A DNA stretch of 64,000 nt from Marinobacterium sedimentorum (GTDB lineage: Bacteria; Pseudomonadota; Gammaproteobacteria; Pseudomonadales; Balneatricaceae), in contig NZ_JALDYX010000027.1 of assembly GCF_024267675.1 (NCBI RefSeq), positions 1 through 64,000 of the forward strand. The letters are read 5' to 3'. Both the position numbers and the translations under genes were made by a program. Position 1 is the first letter of the stretch; every line of letters starts with the position of its first letter. A model generated the notes under the pieces. The model saw only the letters and a list, made by a program, of their open reading frames with translations. It searched no databases and had not been told where the DNA came from. This document shows positions 26,970-35,999 of the stretch, piece by piece.

Positions 26970-28481
26970 TTAGTCGCCCGAGACCGGGTGACCATGGGTG
27001 CCGCTGCGCCGGCGGCCGCGCCACCAGCCATAGAGTGGCCAGAGCAGAAACAGTCCGGTCAGCAGGAACAGCACCGCCGCAATAGGACTGGCGCCAAAAG
27101 CCCAGAAATTGTCACCGGTCAAGATCATGCCCTGGCGCAGACTGCCTTCAATCATCGGGCTCAGCACGAAGCCGATAACGACCGGTGCCAGCGGGAACGC
27201 CAACCAGCGCAGAACAAATCCCGCCAGTCCGGCCAGCAGTACGATGCCCAGATCGAAGGCGCTGCTGTTAACCGAATAGGTGCCGACGGTCACCAGCACC
27301 ACCACCGACGCCATCAAGAGCGGTTCGGGCAGTTTCAGCAGCCGGCTGAACGCGGGCGCCAGCAAGGCCCCCAGAACGAACATCGCCAGGTTGACGGCAA
27401 TCAGCGCCAGGAACAGGTAGGTCACCAGGTCGCCGTTCTCACTGAACAGGCGTGGACCCGGCGTGATGTTCTGGATCGTCAGCGCCCCCAGCATCACCGC
27501 CGTCACCGGATCACCAGGAACCCCCAGGGACAGCGTCGGCACCAGGGCGCCGGCCGTGACCGCATTGTTGGCAGATTCCGACGCCACTATGCCGTCGGGC
27601 TCGCCGCGACCGAAGCCTTCCTTTCGTGGCGACGTGCGCTTGGCTTCGGCATAGCTGACCAGGGAGGCTGCCGTGGCACCGATACCCGGCAGCGTACCGA
27701 TGCCGGTACCAATCAGGGAGGATTTGACCATCAGCCAGAACCGCAGCCGTAGTTCGCCAAAACCCGGCAACTCAAACCCGGCTTTCATGATGCTGGCGCC
27801 CCCGGGTTCGGCGGGGCCGGCAATACGCCAGAGCACTTCCGATACCGCGAACAGCCCCACCAGCAAGGGCACCAGGGAAATACCGGCGCTCAGCTCGAAA
27901 GAACCATAGTCAAAGCGCATGGCGCCGGTCACGGGATCCTGACCCACGGTCGCCAGAAAGAGGCCGAACAGGCCGGCCAGCAACCCCTTGAGCAGACTTT
28001 CCCGGGCCACCGAAACGATACAGCTCAGTGCAAACAGCCCCAGGGCAAAATACTCTATCGGGCCAAAACGCAAACCAAAGCGCGCCAGCGCAGGCGCCGC
28101 CACAATCAGGATGCCGCAGGCCAGAAGGCCACCGAAGGTAGAAGCGACCGTCGCCCAACCCAGGGCCAGGGCCGGACGGCCGCTACGGGCCATGGGATAG
28201 CCATCCAGCACCGTTGCCGCGGACTGCGGCGTGCCCGGTGTATTGATCAGGATGGCGGAAATGCTGCCACCGTAAACGGAACCGCAATAAGTGCCCAGCA
28301 GCAGGGCGATACTGGTGGTCTGATCCAGCATATAGGTAAAGGGCAGGATGACGGTGATGCCCAGTACCGAACCCAGGCCAGGCAAGGCCCCGACCAGGAT
28401 TCCGAACAGGGTGCCCCCCATGACCGCCATCAGCGCTGCCGGCGTCGCCAGCATCATAAGCGCGGTAATTAAGCTATCCAT
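26970..28481 (-). CDS. tctA: TTT transporter large permease TctA, second system
   Basis: Large permease of a tripartite tricarboxylate transporter, 503 residues, with the two family motifs GALPGLGSVLGITVILPFTY and GTLPGIGATAASLVSYAEAK. Gene order on this strand is tctC, tctB, tctA. It is only distantly like the first TctA in this window, so it is a separate system rather than a duplicate. Confidence 0.93.
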   Translation of the reverse strand: MDSLITALMMLATPAALMAVMGGTLFGILVGALPGLGSVLGITVILPFTYMLDQTTSIALLLGTYCGSVYGGSISAILINTPGTPQSAATVLDGYPMARSGRPALALGWATVASTFGGLLACGILIVAAPALARFGLRFGPIEYFALGLFALSCIVSVARESLLKGLLAGLFGLFLATVGQDPVTGAMRFDYGSFELSAGISLVPLLVGLFAVSEVLWRIAGPAEPGGASIMKAGFELPGFGELRLRFWLMVKSSLIGTGIGTLPGIGATAASLVSYAEAKRTSPRKEGFGRGEPDGIVASESANNAVTAGALVPTLSLGVPGDPVTAVMLGALTIQNITPGPRLFSENGDLVTYLFLALIAVNLAMFVLGALLAPAFSRLLKLPEPLLMASVVVLVTVGTYSVNSSAFDLGIVLLAGLAGFVLRWLAFPLAPVVIGFVLSPMIEGSLRQGMILTGDNFWAFGASPIAAVLFLLTGLFLLWPLYGWWRGRRRSGTHGHPVSGD

Positions 28482-28519
28482 AGGACCTCCTACAGGTTAT
28501 CGACGTGCCAGTGCCGACC

Positions 28520-28972
28520 TTAAAAGGGCCAGTCCCGCAGCGGAATGTGCAGCAGCTGGGTGAACACCAGCCAGACCAGTGACGTGACGATCAGTGTCAC
28601 CAATGCCACCTCAACGGGCTTGCGATGGCCCAGGCCCCAGCTCAGCGCCGGGATAAACAGCAGCGTTGCTGCCCAGTAGCCGACAAACCAGAAACCGGCC
28701 ACGTAAAGGCAGATGGCCAGCAGGCCTGCGCCCATGCGTGCGGGTCTCACTCCCGCCGATACATTGCTGCTGCCGGTGCGGCTCAGCAGTGCCGAGGCGA
28801 TCAGCCCCAGCCCGCAGATCATTGCCATTACCAGCAACAGCCAGGGATACCAGGCCGGATTCATGGCGATAGACGTCGCCATGCCATCCGTTTTCGGCAG
28901 GCCCGTGGTATAGAGCAGTGCCGCCAGTAGCAGCACTACTGCGCCTATCCAGAGGTCAATGAATCTTTTCAT
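28520..28972 (-). CDS. tctB: TTT transporter small membrane subunit TctB, second system
   Basis: About 150 residues with four membrane segments and the family tail FTQLLHIPLRDWPF, which parallels the first TctB (FAELLHVPL). Start taken at the Met beginning MKRFIDLW; a Met three codons earlier is possible. Lies 11 bases after tctC. Confidence 0.88.
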   Translation of the reverse strand: MKRFIDLWIGAVVLLLAALLYTTGLPKTDGMATSIAMNPAWYPWLLLVMAMICGLGLIASALLSRTGSSNVSAGVRPARMGAGLLAICLYVAGFWFVGYWAATLLFIPALSWGLGHRKPVEVALVTLIVTSLVWLVFTQLLHIPLRDWPF

Positions 28973-28983
28973 GGCCGCCACCC

Positions 28984-29946
28984 TTACTGGGCCAGGCCCA
29001 GCTTATTGATTAGCCGGGCATTGGTCGCCGACATTGTGTGCACATAGTCCTGGAAGGCCTCCGCGTCACGGTAAGCGACATTGGTCCCCAGCGATTTGAG
29101 CTGCGCCCTGAAGGCTTCGCTAACGGCCACCGTATGACAGGCCTCTGCCAGGCGGGCCTTGTGTTCCGGCGCCAGCCCCCTGGGCGCAATCAGGCCACCC
29201 CACAGATCGGCGTTCAGCTCATAGCCCTGCTCGGTGGCGGTAGCCAGATCCGGCAGTCCCTCGATACGGCTATCGGCAAATGCAGCGACCGCGGGCAGCT
29301 CTTTCTCAGACACTACGGTTCCCGTTGCCAGGTAGAGATCGATATGCCCGCCCATCAGCGCCGTGACACCCGGCGCGTCACCCGTAAAGGGCACATGGCG
29401 CAGCTGCAGATCAAGCACATCCAGTAACTGTTCCATTGCCAGATGCGGCAATGTGCCCGGCCCCGGTGTGCCATAGGACAGTTCACCGGGATGCGCCCGG
29501 GCATAGTCGACCACCTCATTCAGCGTCCTGAACGGCGAATCCGGTTTGGTCGCCAGCACCAGCGGGCTGCTGAACAGCTGGCAGATGTAGTCAAACGAAT
29601 CCGCATCATAGGGCAGTCGACGCAGGTTTGGCTGGTTCACCAGCGGCGCCGCCGGTACCACCGCAACGGTGTAGCCATCGGCCTTGGACTTGGCAATCTG
29701 CGCCATACCGATGGTGCCGGCTCCGCCCTGCTTGTTGGTAACGACGACATTGGCCCCCAGCACCTCGCCCAGCTGCCTTGCGGTGGCCCGGCCCAGGGTG
29801 TCGGTCACGCCGCCGGCTGGAAAGGGGATGACCATGGTCATCGGTCTTGAGGGGTAGCTCTCGGCCTGGGCCAGTGTCGCGGTGGCGCTCAGCACCAACC
29901 CGGCGATCAGCGTGCGAAGGCTTCGTTTGAAGGTTGTATTGATCAT
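28984..29946 (-). CDS. tctC: TTT transporter periplasmic binding protein (TctC/Bug family), second system
   Basis: Periplasmic binding protein, 320 residues, signal peptide to about residue 28 (cleaved after LAQA), then YPSRPMTMVIPFPAGGVTD, the Bug-family ligand loop. Binds a carboxylate for the TctAB pair encoded directly after it. A 102-base gap follows the acyl-CoA dehydrogenase gene. Confidence 0.93.
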   Translation of the reverse strand: MINTTFKRSLRTLIAGLVLSATATLAQAESYPSRPMTMVIPFPAGGVTDTLGRATARQLGEVLGANVVVTNKQGGAGTIGMAQIAKSKADGYTVAVVPAAPLVNQPNLRRLPYDADSFDYICQLFSSPLVLATKPDSPFRTLNEVVDYARAHPGELSYGTPGPGTLPHLAMEQLLDVLDLQLRHVPFTGDAPGVTALMGGHIDLYLATGTVVSEKELPAVAAFADSRIEGLPDLATATEQGYELNADLWGGLIAPRGLAPEHKARLAEACHTVAVSEAFRAQLKSLGTNVAYRDAEAFQDYVHTMSATNARLINKLGLAQ

Positions 29947-30048
29947 TGGATCACTCCGATATTGTTGTTATGGGATTATCTATCCTGGCCGGGGGCTTGA
30001 TGGCTCCCGGCACTGCACAGCCCCTGCAACCGCCGGGGCTAGATGTAC

Positions 30049-31218
30049 TCAGGCGGCGCTGCTTGCTTCGGCGCTGCGCAAAAGATGTTTGGCAATATTG
30101 ATCTGATGCATCTGACTGGTTCCCTCGTAGAGGCGAAACAGCCGGACATCGCGATACAGACGCTCGATGCAGCTGTAGTTGGCGACATAACCGGACCCAC
30201 CAAATACCTGCACCGCCCGATCCGCCACGCGCCCGCACATTTCCGATGCGAAGTATTTGCAGATTGACGCCTCCTTGGAGACATCCTCGCCGCGGTCACG
30301 CTTGCGCGCTGTTTCAAGGATCAGTGCCCGCGCCGCCTGGATTTCGGTTTCGCTGTCGGCAAGCATGGCCTGCACCAGTTGAAAGTCCGCCAGGCGTTCA
30401 CCGAACTGGCGCCTTTGCACGGCGTGCGTGATCGCCTCATCCAGCATGCGGATGGCTGGCCCGGTGCACAGTGCCGCCAGATGAAGACGCTGCTTGTTCA
30501 GCACCTTCATGGCGGTACGAAAGCCCTGACCTTCAACATCACCGATCAGGTTGGCCGCCGGTACCCTGCAGTTTTCAAAATAGACCTCGGAGACTGGCGA
30601 TCCGGCCTGGCCCATCATCTGGTAGGGCTCGCCCGTGCTCAGCCCGGGTGTACCGCGCTCCACCAGAAAGGCACTGATGCCCCGGTGACTCGGATCATTC
30701 GGGTTGGTGCGGGCAAGCACCGTAAACAGGTCGGCAATGGGTGCATTGGTAATAAAGCACTTGGCCCCGTTGAGCACGTAACTGTCGCCATCGCGAACAG
30801 CCGAAGTCTGCAATGCCGTGGCGTCGGACCCGGCTTCCTTTTCGGTCAGCGCAAAACAGCCGGTCCATTCGCCCGATGCCAGTTTCGGCAGATAGGCGCT
30901 CTTTTGCGCCTCGGTGCCATCGGCGACCAGTGCTTCTGAACCGATGCCGGTGTTGGTGCCGACCCTTGCCCGGAAAGCCACCGAACACTGTGACAATTCC
31001 AGTGCCGCCTGTATCAGCTCCTCGGTGGTCAGCCCGCGACCGCCATAGGCCGCTGGAATACTCCAGCCAAAAAAACCACGCCGGCGCATGTCCTCGACGA
31101 GTTCCGCCGGTATCGCAGCATCGCGCGCCACCCGATCTTCGTTGGGAATCGCCACAGTGCGCACCCAGTCACGTACATCGGCAAGCAAGTCCTGCTGACG
31201 CTGTTCATCACAAATCAT
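30049..31218 (-). CDS. Acyl-CoA dehydrogenase
   Basis: FAD-dependent acyl-CoA dehydrogenase of 389 residues with all three domains. CFALTEKEAGSDATALQT is the FAD/substrate motif, RRQFGERLADFQLVQAMLAD the C-terminal helix motif, and the catalytic Glu stands in RLYEGTSQMHQ, the position used by short/medium-chain enzymes. ATG at 31218 is preceded by GAGGAGACA; an earlier Met lies nine codons upstream. It should introduce a double bond into the CoA ester made by the CoA-transferase of this operon and feed electrons to ETF. Confidence 0.9.
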   Translation of the reverse strand: MICDEQRQQDLLADVRDWVRTVAIPNEDRVARDAAIPAELVEDMRRRGFFGWSIPAAYGGRGLTTEELIQAALELSQCSVAFRARVGTNTGIGSEALVADGTEAQKSAYLPKLASGEWTGCFALTEKEAGSDATALQTSAVRDGDSYVLNGAKCFITNAPIADLFTVLARTNPNDPSHRGISAFLVERGTPGLSTGEPYQMMGQAGSPVSEVYFENCRVPAANLIGDVEGQGFRTAMKVLNKQRLHLAALCTGPAIRMLDEAITHAVQRRQFGERLADFQLVQAMLADSETEIQAARALILETARKRDRGEDVSKEASICKYFASEMCGRVADRAVQVFGGSGYVANYSCIERLYRDVRLFRLYEGTSQMHQINIAKHLLRSAEASSAA

Positions 31219-31247
31219 GGTTGTCTCCTCTGAACTTTGACGCATGG

Positions 31248-32222
31248 CTAACTGCCGGCATCAGCCCGATAACCGGCATCGGCCAGAGTGCGACGCAACT
31301 GCGTTGCCATCTTTTCCAACTGCGCACGGTCGGTACGAAACGCCGGCAAAACGATACTGATGGCGGCTACAAGCTGCCCCTGGGGCCCGCAAATGGGTAC
31401 TGCAACACCGGCGGCGCCCTCGACGCGTTCACCCATGCTAATGGCGTAGCCATCGTGACGAATTCGGTTGAGCATCGGTTGGATGCTGCTCGCCTCAGGC
31501 ACGTAATCCGTATTGGGCACCAGGTCGGCCTGATCCAGATAGCGGCGGGCATCGGCTGCCGGCATGTAGGCCAGCGCAACCTTGCCCGCTGCACCGAGGT
31601 ATAACGGGAAAGAACTGCCGACGCCCAGGACGTAACGAATGGGCTGGGGGCTTGGCAGCGACACCACCACCGTCTGGCGCTCGCCACTGATACGATAAAG
31701 CAGGACCGTCTCGCGGGTTTCGCGCCGCAGGGTTTCCATCAACGGTTGCAGATTCGCTGCCAGATCGTCCTGTGCGATCAGCGGTGACGCCAGCGCCAGG
31801 CAGCCATGGGCCAAACGCCAGTAGCCATCGCGCGATTCCTCGATCACGCCCTCGCTGCACAGTGCCTGCAGCTGACCTGCCAGATCCAGCGCCTGACAGC
31901 CAGACTGACTGGCCAGTTCAACCGTCGACAGACTCCCAGGGTAAATATCGCCCAGGGTTCGCAGGGTCACGACGGCACGCAGTACTGCGGCACTGTCATC
32001 CTGCGGCTGCATCAGGGCGCCATAGGTCTTGCCGGTCAGGTCCTGACGAATCTGTCCGCAGGCCTCCAGGGTTTTCAGAATGCGAAAAATGACCGTGGTC
32101 GGCTCACCGAGTTGACGGGACAGCTCCGACAGCGTCATGCCCGCCGATGCGGACTTCAGCAAGGCCAGTACTTCCAGTCCGCGTCCGAGTGTCTTGAGCT
32201 GATAGTTGTCTTTGTTGGTCAT
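31248..32222 (-). CDS. IclR-type regulator with an apparent second winged helix
   Basis: IclR-like regulator of 324 residues, about 60-70 longer than usual. A normal winged HTH (about 10-65, LSELSRQLGEPTTVIFRILK) is followed by what reads as a second one (about 85-145, STVELASQSGCQALDLAGQL with the wing EESRDGYWRL), then the IclR effector domain (about 150-320). ATG at 32222 is preceded by GAGGACA. It is first in the run with the acyl-CoA dehydrogenase and TctCBA, and a 23-base perfect palindrome lies 73 bases upstream. The second HTH is my reading, not confirmed by alignment. Confidence 0.82.
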   Translation of the reverse strand: MTNKDNYQLKTLGRGLEVLALLKSASAGMTLSELSRQLGEPTTVIFRILKTLEACGQIRQDLTGKTYGALMQPQDDSAAVLRAVVTLRTLGDIYPGSLSTVELASQSGCQALDLAGQLQALCSEGVIEESRDGYWRLAHGCLALASPLIAQDDLAANLQPLMETLRRETRETVLLYRISGERQTVVVSLPSPQPIRYVLGVGSSFPLYLGAAGKVALAYMPAADARRYLDQADLVPNTDYVPEASSIQPMLNRIRHDGYAISMGERVEGAAGVAVPICGPQGQLVAAISIVLPAFRTDRAQLEKMATQLRRTLADAGYRADAGS

Positions 32223-32294
32223 ATTGTTGTCCTCTGAACGTGATCTTCCCTCTGGCGCCAAATGGGGTCAAAGGTGTTTTTCCGATTTTTGTAA

Positions 32295-32317
32295 ATTTTT
32301 CCTATTATAGGAAAAAT
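32295..32317. promoter_or_regulatory. 23-bp perfect palindrome, candidate IclR operator
   Basis: ATTTTTCCTAT-T-ATAGGAAAAAT, two perfect 11-base arms around one base, in the promoter of the IclR gene that starts at 32222 on the minus strand. It is the only strong palindrome there and AT-rich within GC-rich surroundings, as expected of an autoregulatory operator. Confidence 0.6.
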
Positions 32318-32717
32318 AGGTGATTTACACCCCGATCAAGACGCCTTCTGCGCGATTCAGCGGTATCCGGATCCCGGGTATTCAGATCGAACTAGCTCAA
32401 GCGAGGAGGGCAGAACGAGGGGGAGTCCGACAGGCGGGCCGGGTTCCTGCGCCGGCATTCGGTACCCGGCGATGCATCAGCACCACAGGCGCACATCAGC
32501 ATCTGGCGGCAAGTCTGTTCCGGAGCATGAACGCTTAGAAGCGTGATGGGGACACTGATGGCGTATAAGGTTTACAAGGGGAAGTGACGCGGTCTGCTGA
32601 ATTGGAACCTGCGCGGCTTGGCAAGCCTGTGAATGGCCCGCTTTTTAAGGGCAGCCTTTTGAGCGGTGAAGCATAACGGAGCCCGGGCGGGCTCCATTTG
32701 AGGGCGCCGTTGGATGG
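32318..32717. other. Intergenic stretch with a diverged repeat
   Basis: No gene supported. The part at about 32424-32482 (CGGGTTCCTGCGCCGGCATT then GCGATGCATCAGCACC) resembles 7035-7090 (CGAATTCCTGCGCAGGGCTT then GCGATGCATCAGCACC), so it is another old dispersed repeat. Short direct echoes around 32640-32700 sit before the next gene's stop. Confidence 0.45.
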
Positions 32718-34847
32718 TTAGACGGCGATTGCGGCCTGCATGGCGGAGCGCAGGGCCCCTTCGATGTAGGCGACGTCGTTGCCGTCACCGATATTGACCA
32801 CCGCTACTCCGCTGGCCGCGAGGCGGTCGGCGAGGTCGTGGTTGGTTTCGGCACCGGTGGCCAGCACCACCGAGTCGGCGGCCACCTCGTGGCTGTTGCC
32901 CTCGGCGTCCGTGTAACGGACGCTCTTTTTGCCAATGTCCGTGATGCGGGCATTTTTCTCGATCGCGACGCTGTGCTCCCCAAGATTATGCAGCACCCGC
33001 CAGCGGCGCACGATCGCAAGCTCCGCACCCAGGTCCGGACCCGGTTCCAGCACCTGCACTTCACGGCCGCGCTCGACCAGAAACTCCGCCAGCTCCAGCC
33101 CCACCAGACCACCGCCGATGATGGTGACCTTCTTGCCCAGTGGCATCCACAGCTTGGACAGGCTCTGGATGGCTTCAGTGCTGTTGGTGGCGCCGACCAG
33201 CGAGCCGGACTTCATCATCAGGCGCTGGGTAACGCTGAGCTTCTGTTTGGCGATATCGGCGCCTTCACCGGTCATCAGCAGGCGCAGCTCGTCGCCGGAC
33301 CAGACGTGTTTCTGGTCGGCACCCGGGAGGTCGGGCTTGCTGCGCCGTGCGCCGACCGCGAGGATCACCTGGTCGGGCTTGAGTGTATCGATCAGGGCCG
33401 CATCGGCGTCGGTCTTGAGGCGTACCTCGATCGGCAGTTCCCGCACCTGCTTGATCAGGTAGTCGAGCAGCGGGCCGTTTTCGGGGTAGGCGAGGGCGGC
33501 GAAAAACAGCGTACCGCCCAGGCGCGCACTGCGCTCGACCAGGGTGACCCTGTGGCCGCGCAGGGCACTGATGCGTGCCGCTTCCAGGCCCGCCGGGCCG
33601 CCACCGATCACCAGCACATGGCGCGGCCGGTCCGAGGTGATGATCCGCAGTTCGGACTCATGGCCGGTCTGGGGGTTCACGGCGCATTTCACGCGCTCGT
33701 TGATGAAGATCTGGCTGACGCAGGCGTAGCAGTAGATGCAGGGGCGCACATCGGTGGCGCGGTTTTCCATCAGCTTGTTGGGCAGTTCCGGGTCTGCCAG
33801 CAGCTTGCGGCCCATGGCGACGAAGTCGCACTTGCCGTCGCGGATCGCCTTGTCGGCAATGTCCGGGTCCAGCCGGCCTGCGCTGGTAACCGGGATGTCC
33901 AGGTGCTTGCGAAAATGCGCCGCCCAGTCGAGAAAGCCGGCCGGCTTGTGGACGATGGGCGCTTCGGTGAAGGCGTCACCGCTGGTGATATTGGCGTAGG
34001 CGGACACGCTGACGGCATCGATACCCGCCTGCTGGGCCAGCTGTGCGGTGCGGGTGGCATCTTCCAGGCAGATGCCGCCGGGCAGTTTCAGTTCCAGCGC
34101 ATCGAGGCGCAGCCAGACCGGGAAGTCCCGGCCCACCCGCTCGCGTATCGCCTGGATGACCTCCAGCAGAATGCGGGCGCGGTTTTCCAGCGGGCCGCCG
34201 TATTCGTCGTCACGCTGGTTGTAGTAGGGCGACAGGAAGCCGGCGAGGATGTAGGTGTGGCCGGCGTGAATCTCGACGCCATCGAATCCGGCGCGCTGGG
34301 CGCGCTCGGCGGCGGCGGCGAACCATTCGATCATCTGTTCGATGTCTGCCTTGTCCATCACGCGGATGCGCACGCCGCTTTTTTCGCGCCCCTTGGAGGA
34401 GCTGATAAAGCGCCCGAGCTCGGACTGAGTCAGTGATGCGAACAGGTCGGTCTTGACCGCTGGCGGCATCGACGGCACCCAGAGCTCGCGCCCCTCGGCG
34501 AGATCGCGCACCGAGGTCTTGCCGGCGTGCTGCAGCTGGATGGCGATTTTGGCGCCGTGCCTGTGAACGCGGTCGGTGAGCTGCTTGAGGCCGGGGATGA
34601 AGTCATCGGATGAAATACCGACCTGGTAGGGCTCGGCGGTACCGGCGGGGTAGGCGATGGAGCCGACCCCCATGGTCAGCAAACCGGCACCGCCTTTGGC
34701 GCGGGCTTCGTAGAACGCCTGGATACGCTCGCCGCACTGGCCGTCGGCTTCGGCAAAGTTGGAGCCCATTGGCGCCATCAGTATGCGGTTGCGCAGTTCC
34801 AGCGAGCCGATACGCCCCGGTGAAAGAAGATGTGGATAGGCTGCCAT
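32718..34847 (-). CDS. Old yellow enzyme/2,4-dienoyl-CoA reductase-like FMN-FeS-FAD oxidoreductase
   Basis: Three-domain flavoenzyme of 709 residues: OYE-type FMN barrel (1-360, with QLQHAGKTS and HAGHTYILAGFLSPYYNQR), four cysteines for a 4Fe-4S cluster (C370, C373, C376, C388), and a C-terminal FAD/NAD module with VIGGGPAGLEAAR (about 415) and TIIGGGLVGLELAE (about 570). The C-x2-C-x2-C-x11-C spacing is like trimethylamine dehydrogenase rather than the C-x2-C-x3-C of E. coli FadH. It probably reduces an enoyl or dienoyl system of a CoA ester or steroid-derived ring. It ends the minus-strand group headed by the HsaD-like hydrolase. Confidence 0.88.
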   Translation of the reverse strand: MAAYPHLLSPGRIGSLELRNRILMAPMGSNFAEADGQCGERIQAFYEARAKGGAGLLTMGVGSIAYPAGTAEPYQVGISSDDFIPGLKQLTDRVHRHGAKIAIQLQHAGKTSVRDLAEGRELWVPSMPPAVKTDLFASLTQSELGRFISSSKGREKSGVRIRVMDKADIEQMIEWFAAAAERAQRAGFDGVEIHAGHTYILAGFLSPYYNQRDDEYGGPLENRARILLEVIQAIRERVGRDFPVWLRLDALELKLPGGICLEDATRTAQLAQQAGIDAVSVSAYANITSGDAFTEAPIVHKPAGFLDWAAHFRKHLDIPVTSAGRLDPDIADKAIRDGKCDFVAMGRKLLADPELPNKLMENRATDVRPCIYCYACVSQIFINERVKCAVNPQTGHESELRIITSDRPRHVLVIGGGPAGLEAARISALRGHRVTLVERSARLGGTLFFAALAYPENGPLLDYLIKQVRELPIEVRLKTDADAALIDTLKPDQVILAVGARRSKPDLPGADQKHVWSGDELRLLMTGEGADIAKQKLSVTQRLMMKSGSLVGATNSTEAIQSLSKLWMPLGKKVTIIGGGLVGLELAEFLVERGREVQVLEPGPDLGAELAIVRRWRVLHNLGEHSVAIEKNARITDIGKKSVRYTDAEGNSHEVAADSVVLATGAETNHDLADRLAASGVAVVNIGDGNDVAYIEGALRSAMQAAIAV

Positions 34848-34886
34848 AGGGCATGTCTCCTGAGTCTGGTCAGAGTATGAGGCCTT

Positions 34887-34931
34887 AGAGCCTGTTTACA
34901 ATCGATAGGCAATAGATCGTAAACAGGCTCT
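34887..34931. repeat. Hairpin with 20-bp arms between the OYE-like and hydrolase genes
   Basis: AGAGCCTGTTTACAATCGAT (34887-34906) against the complement of ATAGATCGTAAACAGGCTCT (34912-34931), 18 of 20 paired, loop of 5. It touches the stop codon of the hydrolase gene. No T-tract follows, so it may be a palindromic repeat element or a processing/attenuation hairpin rather than an ordinary terminator. Confidence 0.7.
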
Positions 34932-35761
34932 TAGCCCCGCTGCAGAAAGTCGAGGCAGCTGCGGTTGAACAGATCGGTGTGCTCGACCTGCACCCAGTGG
35001 CCGCAGCGGTTCAGCATCAGGAAGCGGGCCTGGGGCGCATGCTGCAGAAACTTGAACATGCCGGCCGGCGGGTTGAAGCGGTCGTTGCTGCCCCAGAAAC
35101 CGAGAATCGGGCAGCGCAGTTCGCCCAGGCGCTCGGTCATGTTGGGCACCAGCATGGTGGAAAAGAGGTTGGCAGGCTGGGTGGCCGCCACGGCGGCGCG
35201 TTCGGCCAGCAGGCTGTCCTGGAGCTGGGAGGCATCAAACAGCTGCAGCTGCATGATCTGGCGCATCTCCTCAACGCCCATCGGGCCCTGGCTGTAAACC
35301 TCAACCATGCGCTTGATGCCTTCCATCTGGAAGTAGGTTTCGCGTTCCTCAACGCCACCCGGCGCCATCAGGATCAGCCGCTCGACGGTATCGGGATAGG
35401 CCAGCGCCTGCCCCAGCGCAATGGCGCCGCCCAGCGAGTTGCCCAGCAGGGTGCAGCGCTCGATACCGGTGGTCTCGAGGAACTGGTTCAGGCATTCGAC
35501 AAAGAACTCGAGGCGGTACTCGATATCATCGGGCTTGTCCGAGCGGCCGAAGCCCGGCAGGTCGAGGATGATGTTGCGATAGCCGGCCTCGACAAATGCC
35601 GGGTAGTTGGTCTTGAAGTTGCTGTATCCACTGGCGCCCGGGCCACTGCCGTGCAGCCAGATCACCACCGGGCCTGTGCCCTCATCCAGATAATGCAGCC
35701 GTATGCCGTTGTTCAGATCGGCGTACTGGCCGACCGGGAGTGACAGGTCCTGCTGATTCAT
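34931..35761 (-). CDS. Alpha/beta hydrolase of the meta-cleavage product family (HsaD/TesD-like)
   Basis: Carbon-carbon bond hydrolase of the BphD/HsaD/MhpC family, 276 residues. Oxyanion loop HGSGPGAS at 37-44, nucleophile S109 in GNSLGG, D227 in GSNDRF and H255 in CGHWVQVEH complete the triad. These enzymes cleave ring-opened dienoates made by extradiol dioxygenases; the HsaC-like dioxygenase at 46534 would supply such a substrate (in steroid degradation 4,9-DSHA). ATG at 35761 was chosen for AAGGAG just upstream. The operon runs opposite to the SDR-to-MaoC operon and shares its promoter region. An exact 14-base tandem repeat (TTCTGGGTGCTGGA twice) lies upstream, at about 35775-35802. Confidence 0.85.
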   Translation of the reverse strand: MNQQDLSLPVGQYADLNNGIRLHYLDEGTGPVVIWLHGSGPGASGYSNFKTNYPAFVEAGYRNIILDLPGFGRSDKPDDIEYRLEFFVECLNQFLETTGIERCTLLGNSLGGAIALGQALAYPDTVERLILMAPGGVEERETYFQMEGIKRMVEVYSQGPMGVEEMRQIMQLQLFDASQLQDSLLAERAAVAATQPANLFSTMLVPNMTERLGELRCPILGFWGSNDRFNPPAGMFKFLQHAPQARFLMLNRCGHWVQVEHTDLFNRSCLDFLQRG

Positions 35762-35872
35762 TTTCTTCTCCTTGTTCTGGGTGCTGGATTCTGGGTGCTG
35801 GATGGCCGCGCCCGACCGGGCCGCCACCATGACATGATCTCGCATGAATCCTCCTATTCCAGGCCGCCAGGA

Positions 35873-35920
35873 GCATCGTCCGTTCAGACCAGAGCTCAGT
35901 ATTAGTCTTGATGGACGATG
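35873..35920. promoter_or_regulatory. Shared regulatory motif of the steroid-type clusters, site A
   Basis: GCATCGTCCGTTCAGACCAG (35873-35892) and ATTAGTCTTGATGGACGATG (35901-35920). GCATCGTCC and GGACGATGC form a perfect 9-bp inverted repeat spaced by 31 bases. Both parts recur before the HsaC-like gene at 46114-46134 and 46455-46474. Lies between divergent start codons at 35761 and 36000. Confidence 0.65.
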
Positions 35921-35999
35921 CCGGCCTTGCGTGGCTCATCGAAGATGGTCACACAACAAAAACCGGACAGCCTGCGCGCCAGGCACGGGAGGGTTAGAA

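Noticed and set aside
32838-34436. Open frame of 532 codons on the plus strand
   Set aside because: Lies fully antisense to the OYE-like flavoenzyme gene, whose motifs are complete. Frame is a by-product of GC-rich codons; no ribosome site or family motif.
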